Source: Dermacentor variabilis | Taxonomy: Eukaryota > Arthropoda > Arachnida > Ixodida > Ixodidae | Length of the DNA: 64,000 nt | Direction of reading: 5' to 3' | Assembly (NCBI RefSeq): GCF_050947875.1 | Contig: NC_134572.1 | Coordinates: 128,216,605 to 128,280,604, forward strand | Shown: positions 13,801-25,016 of the stretch, in pieces | How positions within the stretch are numbered: the stretch's first letter is position 1 | How the letters are laid out: every line of letters begins with the position of its first letter | Position numbers and translations under genes: made by a program | Notes under the pieces: model-generated | The model's input: the letters and a program-made list of their open reading frames with translations, nothing else | Told to the model about the DNA's origin: nothing | Database searches by the model: none

Positions 13801-14820
13801 GTACAAATGAGCCTTGTAATACACTAATTACACTGCAGTAAATCCAAAAGGTACTGTCCGCCGGTAAACAGACAGCACCTGGCCCTGATGAAATACCTTA
13901 TGAAATGTTGGTTCACCTCTCCGAAGCTGCCATAAATGCAATTTTGCAATTCTTCAACAAAAGATGGGTATCATGAAGAATACCGGAGGCTTGGAAAAAA
14001 GCCGTGATTGTACCGCTTCTGAAGCCTGCAAAACCACCGACCTACCCTCTCAGTTTAAGCCCATACCTCTCACAAGCTCTCTCGCAAAATCATTGGAAAG
14101 TGTCCTGAACATCAGGCTGATGTTCACTCTTTAATCACGTGAACTTCTTGACACCGACTACTGTAGATTTAATTAAAATGTGTTCAACAACCGACCATCT
14201 TGTCCGCCTGGAAAATACAGTCAGAGAAACATTCGTACACAAGCAGCACTGTCCAGCAGTTTTCTTCGATATCGATAAGGCATAGGATACAACCTGGAGG
14301 TTCGGTAGTCTCCGCGACCTAACTGACCTTGGTATCCGCGTTAGGATGCTGAACTGCCTGAAAGGTTTCCTGCCCGACCGTTCATTTCATGTACGCCTGG
14401 GTGCAACCCTGTCGAAGACGTTGTGCAGGAGAATGGAGTGCCGCAGGGTTGTATTTTAAGCGCGACACTTTTCAAAGTAAAAATGAACTCCATAGCAAAA
14501 AACACTCCAATGTTCTTTGGGTATTGCGTATATGACGATGGTCTTCAAAGAGCATGCACATCCTCCAGCTTGCCAACGTGCGAGAGACAGATACAGCTCA
14601 CATTGAACAAGCTCGCGATTTGGGCAGACAGAAATGGATTTAAGTTTGCGCCACAAAAAAGAGTCGCTGTTCTCACTCAAAGGAGGCCTACAGGTTGACC
14701 CCACCCTGCACCTAAATGAAACCGTACTTCCAGCAAAGAATGAACAAAAATTTTTAGGTATAACTTATAACTCAACTTTAGCCGGGATCGTAAACCACGA
14801 TCTCGTGCTATACCGTACGT
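10880..14820 (+). pseudogene. Decayed LINE (I/Jockey-type), ORF1 and ORF2
   Basis: A non-LTR retrotransposon remnant with many stops and frameshifts. ORF1: a gag-like segment (FSPFRVSKSLTEAL, SGDLLLKL, LNTVRGVIS; 10,950-11,230), interrupted by another LINE, then resuming at about 11,736 with DVRDGYRIKIRKENKEI and CCHC zinc knuckles (CFNCQRFGHCSHICRGRKIC, 11,897-11,956, plus a second). ORF2: an endonuclease with WNCCGL (about 12,570), ALCLQETN (about 12,640) and GGDINAQSSFWGS (about 12,938-12,976). The reverse transcriptase shows APGPDEIPYEML (about 13,875), NGVPQGCILSATLF (14,429-14,470) and a VYDD box (about 14,530) in place of the usual Y-x-D-D context. No RNase H segment is visible; similarity fades near 14,820. 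The element is 5'-incomplete or diverged. Confidence 0.85.
11231..11735 (-). mobile_element. LINE 3' fragment nested in another LINE
   Basis: A minus-strand 3' piece of a LINE. It encodes the end of ORF2 (WLGVAFTNAYSALIGM, then CDVCGCEENIDHLLCHC, a CCHC-type C-terminal knuckle; stop near 11,371). A 3' UTR follows, containing CCCCAGTGTAGGGTAGCC and ending in a CT repeat (a GA run on the plus strand at 11,231-11,252). It splits the ORF1 of the host LINE exactly between the codons for LTDQ and DVRDG, so removing it restores a continuous similarity. No clear target-site duplication survives; only CCAA is shared at the two junctions. Confidence 0.8.
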
Positions 14821-17800
14821 AGTCGTCTTTTTTGAAATAAAGCAAACATTTCGGCTTCCTATTTGCACACCGGTACGCCTGTGAGAGAACACCGGTGACT
14901 GCACTTTATAATTACACGCCCTGTGCAATCGTTCTTGCTCCGCAGCAGATTGTTGCGGCTTGTGGTGAGGGCAAAGAATCCTCCAAGACCATCAACGAAT
15001 ACATCCGGTAGTAGGAATGAAGGAAGAGGGTTTTATTTGACATTAGTCACACGGCCCCAGTTACGGAAGCCCACTCAATGCAGGAGCATGTTAAACATCC
15101 GAGTTCGCATCAGGACACGTCGGCCACTGCCAGGCGCCACGTACTCAGGATTTATTTTCGGGGGGGGGGGGCAAACCCTAGGTAACTTTTCAATGAAAAT
15201 GACGCGTAAACCCGCAAAAAAATGAAATAAGGGGTACCTCACGGGTACGCCTTTGAGATGCACCTCTCTTTTACTTTACAAACGAGGAGCCACATCAAGT
15301 TGACTCGCACAGGAAAGAAGCGCAGGAAGAACACTTCCAAGAACAACTAAACAAGCGAAAGTCTAAGATAAAGATTTTTAGTAGCGTTTCTTTTATTAGG
15401 TCTTGAAGAATTATAAATAAATATATATTTGTGGCACAATCACAGTTCTTTTGAATCCCTCGTTTCGCGCTGTACCAAGTACCAAAATCAGGATGCCGGA
15501 AAGCTGTGACAGTTTCTGCTAACGGCAGATGACCTTGACAATGAGCCATTAAAGACTTCGGCCTTAAAACCGACACGCATTGTTATTTTGGAAGTTGCGT
15601 AACGATGCGTGCCCGCCGGTCCCGTACAACCACCTAGAGCGCCGGAGGCTACGGTTCTAGACATACTGCGCCCACCGCAGGAGGTTTGAAAAAAAAACCC
15701 ACATAAGCACAGAAGAGCTGTGACTTCGTCAGGCGGCTCAACTGATAAATGTAGAAGCGTCATCCAGACCACACGGAATCATTCTCCATTTCCGGCGGTG
15801 TTTTTTCTACTGCCTTTTTAAATAAAAAGATGTTGATCCATAAATATTTTCACAAACAACGGTTAAGTTGGTTAATTTTTGCTTTTCCTTCCTGTTTGGC
15901 TGTTGCCCCGGCTCTTTCCCTTAGTAGATCGCGTATTTTCTGAACTCCCTGCGATGCTTGTTTCCAGTTGTCAATATGCGCGAAAAGTTCTGTACAATTA
16001 GGAAAAAAACCAGACGAGGTAACGGGCGACCTTCATACTGCTTTTTGGTTTAATGGTTATTGCAGGGTTTGATGACGAACGCTGTTTCGCATTATCTTAT
16101 TTTTCACCGTTCTAACCCATATCATGGGTATATGGTTCCGAGGATGTGCCAGCGTCACAGCGAGCCGTCCCTCGAAGTATAATCAGGAAAAACAAAACAT
16201 TAAACGCAGCTGGCGTTTTCTCCGGCCGCAACTCGTTCTAAGAGCATACATACCAGCTTACTTCGAACTGAACCCTTTTCCTGGTCCGTGGATGAGTCTA
16301 AACAAAGAACGTTGAACTAGCGAAGGAACAGCGATGTGCGTAAGCGGTGCAACGGATGGTGACAACTTGATGCATCTAGAGTTAACCACGCAGGCAGCGA
16401 TCGATGAGAAAACTGGCTTCTACACCCCAGGAGATGCCGATAACTACCGCCATCCGAAAGCAGTTAAAGAGGCAGCAAAATGTTGACCGCCGAATAGCTG
16501 TCAAGTCCCAAGCTTTATTTGGTGGCGCTTTAGGAATGTGTGTGAGCAGTGGTGGTTTGGGCGGGGGGGGGGGGGGGAGGTATGACACTGGAATTAGGGG
16601 GGGGGCGCTTTCAGGTAGTTGTAGGGGCCTTTTGTGGACCCGCCTACAGATGGTGGCAACTCTGCGTTGACTTTTGCATAAGCGCTAATGGATGGTTGGG
16701 GTTGCCTCCTTGCAGACGTCTAATGCCCTCAGCGGTGTTGAGACGTAACAAGACGACGCACAGAGTTGTAGAAGGCACGGGGTTATTTTTCTCTCATGAT
16801 ACCGCTTGTGCTGTAGCATTCCCATCACGAGAGATAAGCGAGACCAGTCATCAAGATACAAAAATCTTATTTATACATAGAAATACTCGTTTTATGAGCA
16901 GTCACAATTTTTTGAGTGGACATATTTCTTTAGTCGCTGAGGCAATCGCATGCCGCGCTTCCGTCATCTGGGCGGGTCCTCTCCTGACTTAAGTGGTAGC
17001 CGACTATAGCCACGCAGCGTCAAAATATGACGTACCACGTAGCGAATGGCGGCAGCCTGAGACCCAATCCGTGTTCCTCCTCTCTGCCTTTCTACATCCA
17101 CAGTGGTCGTTGCGCATGCGCACAACGCTTACAGTTTGAGAACATCTAAGAAGGGATAGTGTGTATATCAGTCCGCGTATTCAAGAGCGTACCCCGGCTC
17201 GAAAATTCTCCCTAAGATTGAGGGGTCAAGGCGTCATTTGAAAAAAGTCCCTATGCTTCAGTTGCACTTATCTGAGATCCCTGATCTACTATAGACAAGG
17301 TAACACATTCAACGTCTCCTATAAAGTACTGGCATCGAAGGAGCATTACCGAGACAACACATCATGCCAGAAATTGCCGAGTACGCTGGTGAATGCTCAG
17401 CATGCTCAAGTCCTAAAGCAGTTCAGCAAAGGCCGTGTAAATGGGGATATCCTTGTCGAGGCGCGCCAAGAACAGCACCGAAGCCTTGCGTGTGCCCTTT
17501 TTCGCGGGGGTAGCGTCCATGCTACTGTTATCCTTCATTACTTATTGGTTCTTCCCTGGTACCTGAGCAGCCAGCTGCATCCAACTATGGCTGACCTCTC
17601 TGTGTTTGCAGAGCGGTATAGTGCTCTGCAGTCGGCGTAGCTATATTTCTCAGTGTAGTTCTCATGAATGGTCTCATTTATGCCATCGCAATCAGATAAT
17701 ATACCAATCTCCCTGCATTATTGTAGCTTTCCTTGATGATTGGTGTGCTTTTACGACCAAAGTGCGCACACTTTCCTCAATCCAGAATCCGGCGCTGTGA

Positions 17801-19056
17801 TTCCGTTCATGTTTCCTCGGACGACGGCCTCCATTTCCGCTTGCGCAAGACGTTGGGGCGTTGTGCTATGCTTCTCGAAACAGTAGCCACTCGATTACAT
17901 TTCGCTTGGTGCCTGGTGATTGCAGCTTCGATGGAAATGAGCGCTTGGGCGCAAGAGCGAAGGTGGCCTGCTCTTTGATTTCCAAGATTGGCTTGAAGGT
18001 CACGGACATAGACCGACAAGCGCATCGAGAAAGAATGATCACGGGTACGAGGTGGAGCTGAGAGTAGATATGTTTCCTACTGTCGGCCTCGCTTGCACGT
18101 TCAATAAATACGATTGCAGTCGGTTAGCCATGGCCCTCCATATTACAACGCATTATGCAGCCGCCCTCCCTAGCGAGAATTTCATAAGACTGGGATGGCC
18201 TTTAGAGTGCTGTGCGATAACATGGGGTCAAAAGGAATGGTGGTAGGCTGCACCATTATGTGCAGAGGGATGAATTCAGCAGCCGGTCTTTTACGACACG
18301 AGCCGCGTGGAAGCACCTCTATTTTGTTGAATCATCTAGAATAGCAGGCCAAGCTGCCCCAAACAGCCAGATAACAAGTACTGCGACATGCGAAAGAGGC
18401 TGGCTGGGTTTCATTAACATTTAAACCATATAACTAGGCGTTCACAGAAAGCTCACTCTGTGTAAAAGAATGAATAGTGACGAAACGCCGCCATAGTTGT
18501 AGCTGGTAGATAAATTAGATGACGCTGTCGTCCGTAAGGTATACAGCTCTGTGAAAATAGGCAATCGAACAGTCGACTGTGTTAAGCCCAACAGAGAATC
18601 AAGGTGTCAGAGCGGATTTCCAGGTGTATATAAATATATTACTGCGTCTGCTATGACTCTAAAGCCGAAGCACTGGCAGACAATTATTTCCGTAAATTTG
18701 GAAAGAGATAAAGTTGCCTCTCTCATGCGCCGACTTTAAGAAGCTGAACCCGAAATTTGTAAACAAAGAAAAAAAATGATGTTTTCGGAGAACTGATCCT
18801 GCTCCATGTAGAACGCGTTGCGTATACGCGAGTTCTACTCACGCCTGTTCTCGTTCAGGAGCACGCTTCTGTTCTCTCCCCATGACTGAAGTTCCTCTGC
18901 AGGAAGCCACCTTAGCGCTGTCCACCCAAACCTAAATGACAAGCGTTCGGCAACTAACGTTGTAACTCGCACTAGCAATGCACTACAGATTGCACTTATC
19001 GACCTCGAAATATAGTCTTGAAAATGTCGCCTTCTATACGGTGGTGTTTTAAATAC
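14821..19056. other. Gene-free stretch
   Basis: No family-level coding signal. It holds G runs at 15,160-15,171 and 16,563-16,577. A perfect GCGCATGCGC palindrome (NRF-1-like) sits at 17,112-17,121 in a locally CpG-rich spot that also has TGACGTACCACGTAG upstream. Frames at 17,370-18,060 are open for 60-90 residues in several phases, but none shows a recognisable motif. The 5.9-kb LTR element begins directly at the right edge. Confidence 0.5.
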
Positions 19057-19482
19057 TGTCACGTGGTGGTGACGATGAAAAACACAGTAGCAATACTGTG
19101 AAAGACAAAACTAACTTTTATTGGGCGAACCTGTGCCCAAAAATACAGGCTAAACTTATAGCGCAACGATAGCGGCGAACACGGTCGGCGATCGTCGAAA
19201 ATCTGATCAGCGGGTCAAGCGCGTCGGATTTTATACATCAGTCGTCGAATGTTCCAGAGTAATCGCTGGGACCCGCGTGCTTTCCACAAAGTTCTACACT
19301 ATTCGTGTCGCACATACATGCAATCAAGTTACATAAGGTTCGGCGACCACAGACAGCGGATAGAAGCATTGATAGCATTCCAGAAACTTCCGATACATGC
19401 AGGCGCGTCCTGCGCTGTGCGATAACGTTTGTTAAGCGGTGAAACGTGGTCACCCGAAAAAGATAAAGATGTCGACGTGTCA
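19057..19482 (-). repeat. 3' LTR of the Gypsy element
   Basis: A 426-bp LTR. On the minus strand it holds an AATAAA poly(A) signal (plus-strand TTTATT at 19,117-19,122) and an A/T-rich TATA-like block (TATAAAAT, near 19,225-19,235). By eye it differs from the other LTR at about 38 positions (about 9%), with no length change. Confidence 0.92.
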
Positions 19483-19497
19483 GTATACCCCCCTCTT
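19483..19497 (-). promoter_or_regulatory. Polypurine tract
   Basis: On the minus strand AAGAGGGGGGTATAC lies directly against the 3' LTR. This is where the plus-strand primer for LTR retrotransposon DNA synthesis is expected. Confidence 0.8.
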
Positions 19498-19589
19498 AAA
19501 AAGCATCGACCCGATGCTGCAAACAAACGAAAGCAATAAACAAAAACACCCGTAGCAAAGAAACAACAAACTAAGGAAGTTCGTCAGCA

Positions 19590-20690
19590 TGCGTAAAAGG
19601 GCTTAAGATGCACCACGTGGGCCACTTCAGATCGTGCGCGGCGCCGCTGTGAATGCGGAATGCCGTCCGGCACAAGCTCATAGTCTAGTGCGCCAATACG
19701 TCGGATGTTAACGTCGCAATAGTTTCTCACTGAGTCCTCGACGGCGTATCGCGGTCCAAACCCAAACACGGTCACCGGGCTGGTACTCGACGTAGCGTCG
19801 TGGGAGATTGTAGTGTCGGCTGTCGGTACGCTGCTGGTTCTTGATCCGTAGGCGGGCGAGCTGTCAGGCTTCTTCGGCGCGCTGGAGATAGGTAGCGACG
19901 TCAACGTTCTCCTCGTCAGTGACGTGCGGAAGCATCGCATCGAGCGTTGTCGTCGGTTTCCTGCCGTAAACCAACTTTAACGGCGTGATCTGCGTTGTTT
20001 CTTGCACCCCCGTGTTGTAAGCGAAGGGTACATACGGCAGGACCGCGTCCCACGTCTTGTGCTCGACGCCGACGTACATTGCTAGCATGTCGGCGAGGGT
20101 CTTGTTCAGGCGCTCCGTGAGACCATTCGTTTGCGGATGGAAGGCAGTTGTCCTCCTGTGACTTGTCTAGCTGTATTGCAGAATGGCTTGGGTGAGCTCT
20201 GCAGTAAAGGCCGTTCCTCTGTCGGTGATGAGGACTTCTGGGCACCATAACGCTGCAGGATGTTCGCGACGAAAAATTTCACCATTTCGGCTGCGCTGCC
20301 TTTTGGTAAAGCTCTAGTTTCAGCGAAGCGGGTGAGATAGTCCGTCGCCACGATCAGCCACTTATTCCCGGATGTTGACGTCGGAAACGGCCGCAACAAA
20401 TCCATCCCAATCTGCTGGAATGGTCGGCGAGGAGGTTCGATCGGCTGTAGTAATCCTGCTGGCCTTGTCGATGGTGTCTTGCGTCGCTGACAGTCTCGGC
20501 ATGTCTTGACGTAACGGGCGACGTCGGCGGTCAGACACGGCCACTAATACCTTTCCTGCATTCTCGACAGCGTCCGGGAGAATGCGAGGTGCCCAGCGGT
20601 TGGATCGTCGTGTAGGGCGTGCAGTATTTCTGGACGCAGCGCTGGCGGTACAACAAGAAGGTAGCTGGCGCGGACTGGTGAAAAGTTCTT
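19590..20690 (-). pseudogene. Gypsy integrase region
   Basis: In minus-strand order: an HHCC zinc-binding module (HALHDDPTAGH, then CRDCQRRK, about 20,610-20,470); the core domain with its first Asp in VATDYLTRFAE (about 20,340), second Asp in LITDRGTAF (about 20,230) and the Glu in TNGLTERLNKTLADM (about 20,130-20,090). After it come PYVPFAYNTG and a C-terminal GDRVWVW-like block ending in VPDGIPHSQRRRARSEV and LKPFYA. All three catalytic acids are still encoded, but they sit in different frames and stops interrupt them, so no intact integrase can be made. The reading stops about 100 bp short of the LTR. Confidence 0.88.
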
Positions 20691-20859
20691 CTTCACGAGC
20701 AGGTCATTTTGTAACGGGAACGAAGACAACCCGCGCTTAAATGCCCTAGGGACAACGTCGGCGTTCCCTTCCAAATGCTCGACGAGGCCCTTTAGCTCCG
20801 CGTCTGCTCGTTGCTGTTTAGCGAAGTCTTCCGCGCTTATTATTCCAAGGAAGGCGTCG

Positions 20860-21452
20860 TTGTCCTCGTCGTCTTGCGGCGGGGGATTGATGGGTGTGCG
20901 TGATAAGCAGTACGCGTCACAGTGTTTGCTTCCGGACTTGTATATTACCCTGAAGTCATATTCTTGCACTCTGAGGCTCCACCGCGCCAGCCGTCCTGAA
21001 GGGTCCTTTAAGTTAGCTAGCCAACACAACGCGCGATGGTCGCTGACGACTTTGAATGGCCTGCCATAGAGGTGAGAGCGGACTTTTGCTATAGCCCAAA
21101 TGATGGCGAGGCATTCCATTTCAGTCATAGAATAATTGCCTTTCACTTTTGGCAGCGACCGGCTAGCATAAGATGTTACCCGTTCAAGTCCGTCTTTCCT
21201 CTGCACTAGGACGGCACCGAGGCCTAGGCTCCTGGCGTGAGTGTGGATTTCGGTAACGGCGTCCTCGTCGAAGTGTGCAAGTACCGGCGACGACTGCATG
21301 CGTCGTTTGAGTTCTTGAAATGCGTTGGCCTGCGGCGTTTCCCACTTGAATTCGACATCACATTTGGTTAGATGTGTTAGCGCCTCCGGGATGCGTGAAA
21401 AGTCCTTGACAAAGCACCAATAGTAGGCGCACATGCCAAGGAATCTGCGCAC
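20860..21452 (-). pseudogene. Gypsy RT connection and RNase H
   Basis: Part of a 302-residue open stretch. It begins in the RT thumb/connection (MRRFLGMCAYYWCFVKDFS) and runs through RNase H: EIHTHARSLGLGAVLVQ, TEMECLAIIWA, VVSDHRALCWL and SKHCDAYCLSR. The first RNase H acid, Asp in the usual HTDAS context, is His here (a GAC to CAC type change). The Glu and the other Asp positions are kept. This alone would abolish RNase H activity. The stretch continues towards the integrase zinc module. Confidence 0.88.
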
Positions 21453-22110
21453 TGCCTTCTTGTCGATTGGCTGCGGGAACTTTGCGATGGCAGCTGTCTT
21501 CTGCGGGTCGGGGCGTACTCCAGATTTGCTGATGACGTGGCCTAGGAACAGAAGCTCATCCTAAGCGAAGGCGCACTTTTCCGGATTCAGAGTGAGTCCT
21601 GATGACTTGATGGCCTCTAATACTGTCGCAAGGCACCTAAGGTGATCGTCGAAATTTCCGGCGGAGACAACGACGTCATCCAAGTAAGCAAGACATGTCT
21701 GCCACTTCAATCCTGCTAACACCGTGTCCATGACGTGCTGAAACGTTGCAGGCGCCGAGCATAGTCCGAATGGCACGACATTGAACTCGTAGAGCCGTCT
21801 GGCGTGATGAAGGCGGTCTTTTCGCGATCTCTCTCGTCGACTTCTATTCGCCAGTAGCCAGACTTGAGGTCCATCGACGAGAAGTATTTAGCGTTGCAGA
21901 ACCGATCCAATGCGTCGTCTTTCTGTGGAAGGGGGTACGCATCCTTCTTCATGATCTTGTGCAGTCGACGATACTCGACGCAGAAGCGTAGGGTTCCGTC
22001 CTTTTTCTTGACCAGGACTACAGGAGATGCCCACGGGCTTTTCGACGGCTGGATGATGTCGTCGCGCAGCATTTTGTCGACTTGTTTCCTAATAGCTTCA
22101 CGTTCTCGCG
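21430..22110 (-). pseudogene. Gypsy reverse transcriptase
   Basis: The RT palm and fingers are clear: SPWASPVVLVKKKDGTLRF (about 22,030), DAYPLP, YFSSMDLKSGYWRIEVDE (about 21,880), KTAFITPDG, MPFGLCSAPATFQ (about 21,770) and the catalytic YLDD in LAYLDDVVVSAG (about 21,680). One frameshift separates the SMDL part from the MPFGL part, and a stop lies near 21,560. The fold motifs are intact but the chain is not continuous. Confidence 0.9.
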
Positions 22111-22228
22111 TCGGAACTCGGTAAGGGCTCTGGCAGAGTGGTGGAGCACACTCTTTGGTTATTATGCGATGCTTTGCAACTGGTGTTTGTCGAATCCTCG
22201 ATGACCTCGAAAAGCAGTCTTTGAGTCA

Positions 22229-22750
22229 TTAGAAAAGACTACTGATCTGTTGCTGCTTACTCATAGGAAGACTTGGATTTACGTCGAAGTCTGGTTCGGG
22301 GACTATTTTCATCGGGGTAGATGTGGCAGAATCCGCGAGAACAAAGGCATTGCTGGTTCCCACATTTTCCTCGATGTACGCGATTGTTGTGCGCTTGTTG
22401 ATGTGCTTGAACTCTTGGCTGAAGTTGGTTAGCATAACTTCCGCTTTCCCTCCGTGGAGTCGAGCGATCCCTCTTGCGACGCAAATTTCACGGTCGAGCA
22501 GTAGATGTTGGTCGCCCTCGATAACGGCTTCTACGACAGCGGGTGTTTCGTTGCCGACGGAAATAATAATAATGCTGGAGCGTGGCGGGATGCTCGCTTG
22601 ATCTTCGAGCACACTCAAGGCGTGGTGACTACGAGAGCCCTCCGGCGGTATCGCTTGATCTTCCGACAGCATTATTGATTTTGACTTCAGGTCTAGATTG
22701 CACCGTGTTGGTTCAGGAAGTCCATGCCAAGAACGACGTCCGGTGGACAC
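22229..22750 (-). pseudogene. Gypsy spacer between protease and RT
   Basis: A 173-residue open stretch that follows the protease domain. It includes the post-protease strand block (IDLKSKSIML-type: NLDLKSKSIMLSEDQ) and a conserved-looking linker with NFSQEFKHINKRTTIAYIE, then runs towards the RT. It has no enzymatic motif of its own. Confidence 0.7.
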
Positions 22751-22869
22751 TGTTGGAGGATAACGAAGGTGACAGGATAAGTCCGGTCATGAACGGTAAT
22801 CCTTGCCGTGTAGATTCCAGTCGGTGTAATGAGGTGTCCTCCAGCGGTTCGAATTTGAGGGCCTTCTCA

Positions 22870-23060
22870 TGCAGTTTTAACTTTCTTAAATTGGGCGGCG
22901 ATGTGTCCACTCATTACGGAGTAATCGGCCCCTGTGTCCACTAAGGCGGTAACTGCGTGGCCGTCGAGAAGCACGTCGAGGTCGGTGGTTCTTTGTTTGT
23001 CGTTGTAGTTAGGTCTTGGCGTCGGATCACGGCTGCGTCTTATTGAACTGAAGCTGGAAC
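22870..23060 (-). pseudogene. Gypsy aspartic protease
   Basis: A retropepsin-type motif: DVLLDGHAVTALVDTGADYSV, where DTGA is the catalytic Asp triad, with a hydrophobic strand before it as in the family. The frame ends after MSGHIAAQFKKVK, so the second half of the domain lies in another phase. Confidence 0.85.
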
Positions 23061-23429
23061 GTCGCGTCGTCAAGTCGTCTTTCGTCGGTGTAGTCTTGGC
23101 TTCCTGACTTCGTCAGGACGGCGGCGTGTCGTTATTATGTCGTCGAGGTGGTCTCTTCGTCGTCTTCGTCGGCGGCGGAGGATCGTCGTCAGTTCGACGA
23201 ACGGCCACCGCACCTCCATCGGTTGCTGCTTTTAGTTTTTCGGATATGGGCTCGCAGAGCGGCCCTGGCCTGGGCTGATGTATGGTCGGCGCTGCGGCGA
23301 CAGGTAGCGACCTGGTGACGGCGAACTGGACGGTCGTCGAGGGCAGTCGCGGCGAGGTAGTGGGCGATATCGTAGTTCGTTCGCCAATCTGTGGTTACGG
23401 CGCGTTAAAGGCGAACCCTTGGAGTGCCA

Positions 23430-24567
23430 TCTACCGGTATGGGCATCGGCGGTAGATGTGCCCAGCTTCTGCGCAGTGATAGCAAAGCGGACGGTGGTCG
23501 GGGGCGCGCCAAACGTCAGTCTTCCTGGAATGCCGCGTGGGGTAACGGGTTGGCGTGCTGGCGGCGGGGGTGGTGGTGGACGACGGAACTGTGTCGTCAC
23601 TGGGCCCTGCTGCGGGCGCAGAGGGGGAACGTTGACGGCGGGCTGCAGCGGCGTATGTCATCGCCTACGGCTGAGGCTGCGGCGATTCAGGGGCCACTCA
23701 GAGTTGTTGTTGGAGCTCCTCACGTACAGCCTCGGCAATCGAAGCCACTTCAGGCTGTGATGACGGGAACAGCTTCTGTAGCTCCTCCCGCACGACCGCT
23801 CGGATAGTCTCGCGCAGGTCGTCGGTGGCCAGTGACTGAACTCCGGCGTAGCTTGTCGACTTGGTGCGGTGGTTGAATTGCCGGTTCCACATTTCCAGTG
23901 TCTTTTCGATGCTAGTGGCCTTGCGAAGAAACTCGTCGACAGTCTTCGGTGGCCTTCGTACCATTCCGGCGAAAAGTGCCTACTTTACAGCACGCATCAG
24001 TAGGCGGAGTTTCTTCTCCTCTGACATTTACGGGTCGGCATGGCGAAATAGGCGGCTTATCTCTTCTGTGAAGACCGCGGTGGTCGGAATAGGCAGCTGC
24101 ACTCGGGTTCCTAGTACTGCTTGGCCTCGTTCTCGGCGTACGACGCTTGTGAATGTCTGCAGGAAGCCGCTTCGGAACAGGTCCCATGTCGTTAAGGCGG
24201 CTTCTCGGTTCTCGAACTGTGTTCTGGCGGCGTCTTGCAATGCGAAAAAGACATGTCCAAGTTTGTCGTCGCTGTTCCAGCTGTTAAAAGCAGCGACCCT
24301 CTCGTATGTCTTAAGCCAGGTTTCCGGCTCCTCGAATGTCGAACCGCGGAACGTCGGAGGCTCCCTGGGCTGCTGCAGCACGATGGGGGACACTGGGGCT
24401 GCCATTGGGGTTGACTGGGCGACGATCTTCCTGGTCGTCTCAGGCAAAAGTCCGTGCTCTGGGGGCAGTCTTTGCAGCCTGCGGCTACCTCGCTGGTTCT
24501 TGGCGACGTTGGTGTTGTCTTCCGCGTGCGGGCTTGGGTCACGGATTTGTGGTGGCGTCCGGTACAT
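23430..24567 (-). pseudogene. Gypsy Gag
   Basis: A Gag-like polyprotein, broken by two stops. The first part (from 24,567) has a Pro/Gln-rich start, then PPTFRGSTFEEPETWLKTYE and LGHVFFALQDAARTQFENRE, a capsid (Retrotrans_gag-like) pattern. The second part (23,964-23,698) continues with DEFLRKATSIEKTLEMWNRQ. The third part ends in one CCHC zinc knuckle, CYHCAEAGHIYRRC (about 23,480-23,440). The long antisense frames here are shadows of this sequence. Confidence 0.85.
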
Positions 24568-24572
24568 GAACG

Positions 24573-24590
24573 CAAAGCACCTCCACCAGA
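24573..24590 (-). promoter_or_regulatory. Candidate primer-binding site
   Basis: Just inside the 5' LTR, the minus strand reads TCTGGTGGAGGTGCTTTG. The TGG two bases from the LTR edge is what a tRNA 3' CCA end would pair with. I cannot name the tRNA by eye. Confidence 0.5.
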
Positions 24591-25016
24591 TGTCACGTGG
24601 TGGTGACGATGCAGATTACAGTAACAATACTGTAAAAGACAAAACTAGGTTTTATTGGGTGAACCTGTGCCCAGAAGTACAGGCCACACTTTTAGCACAA
24701 CGATAGCGGCGAACACAGTCGGCGATCGTCGAATATCTGATCAGCGGGTTGAGCGCGTCAGCTTTTATGCATCAGTCGTCGAATGTTCCAGAGTAATCGC
24801 TGGGACCCGCGTGCCTTCCACAAAGTTCTACACTATTCGCGTCGCACATACATGCAATCAGATTACACAAGGTTCGGCGACAACAGACAGCGGATAGAAT
24901 CATCGATAACATTCCAGAAACTTCCGATACATGCAGGCGCGTCCTGCACTGTGCGATAACATTTGTTAAGCGGTGAAACGTGGTCGCCCGAAAAAGATAA
25001 ACATGTACACCTGTCA
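24591..25016 (-). repeat. 5' LTR of the Gypsy element
   Basis: A 426-bp LTR. The minus strand carries a TATA-like GCATAAAAGC (near 24,770), an AATAAA signal (plus-strand TTTATT at 24,651-24,656) and terminal TGACA...TGACA ends. It is the promoter end for the element. Confidence 0.92.

Larger units (their letters stand above)
19057..25016 (-). mobile_element. Ty3/Gypsy LTR retrotransposon, complete but defective
   Basis: A 5960-bp element on the minus strand, bounded by two 426-bp direct LTRs that start TGACA and end TGTCA-compatible (TG...CA rule). The domain order in minus-strand sense is gag, protease, reverse transcriptase, RNase H, integrase, the Ty3/Gypsy order. There is no envelope-like frame between integrase and the 3' LTR. 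Every domain carries stops or frameshifts, so it cannot work on its own. Flanking 5-mers are AATAC (left) and ATATA (right), so no perfect target-site duplication remains. Confidence 0.93.

Noticed and set aside
19483..19600. Envelope gene that would make the Gypsy element an errantivirus
   Set aside because: Only about 100 bp lie between the integrase end and the 3' LTR.
22582..24706. Plus-strand frames of 77-281 residues
   Set aside because: They are antisense shadows of the Gypsy gag and pol region.
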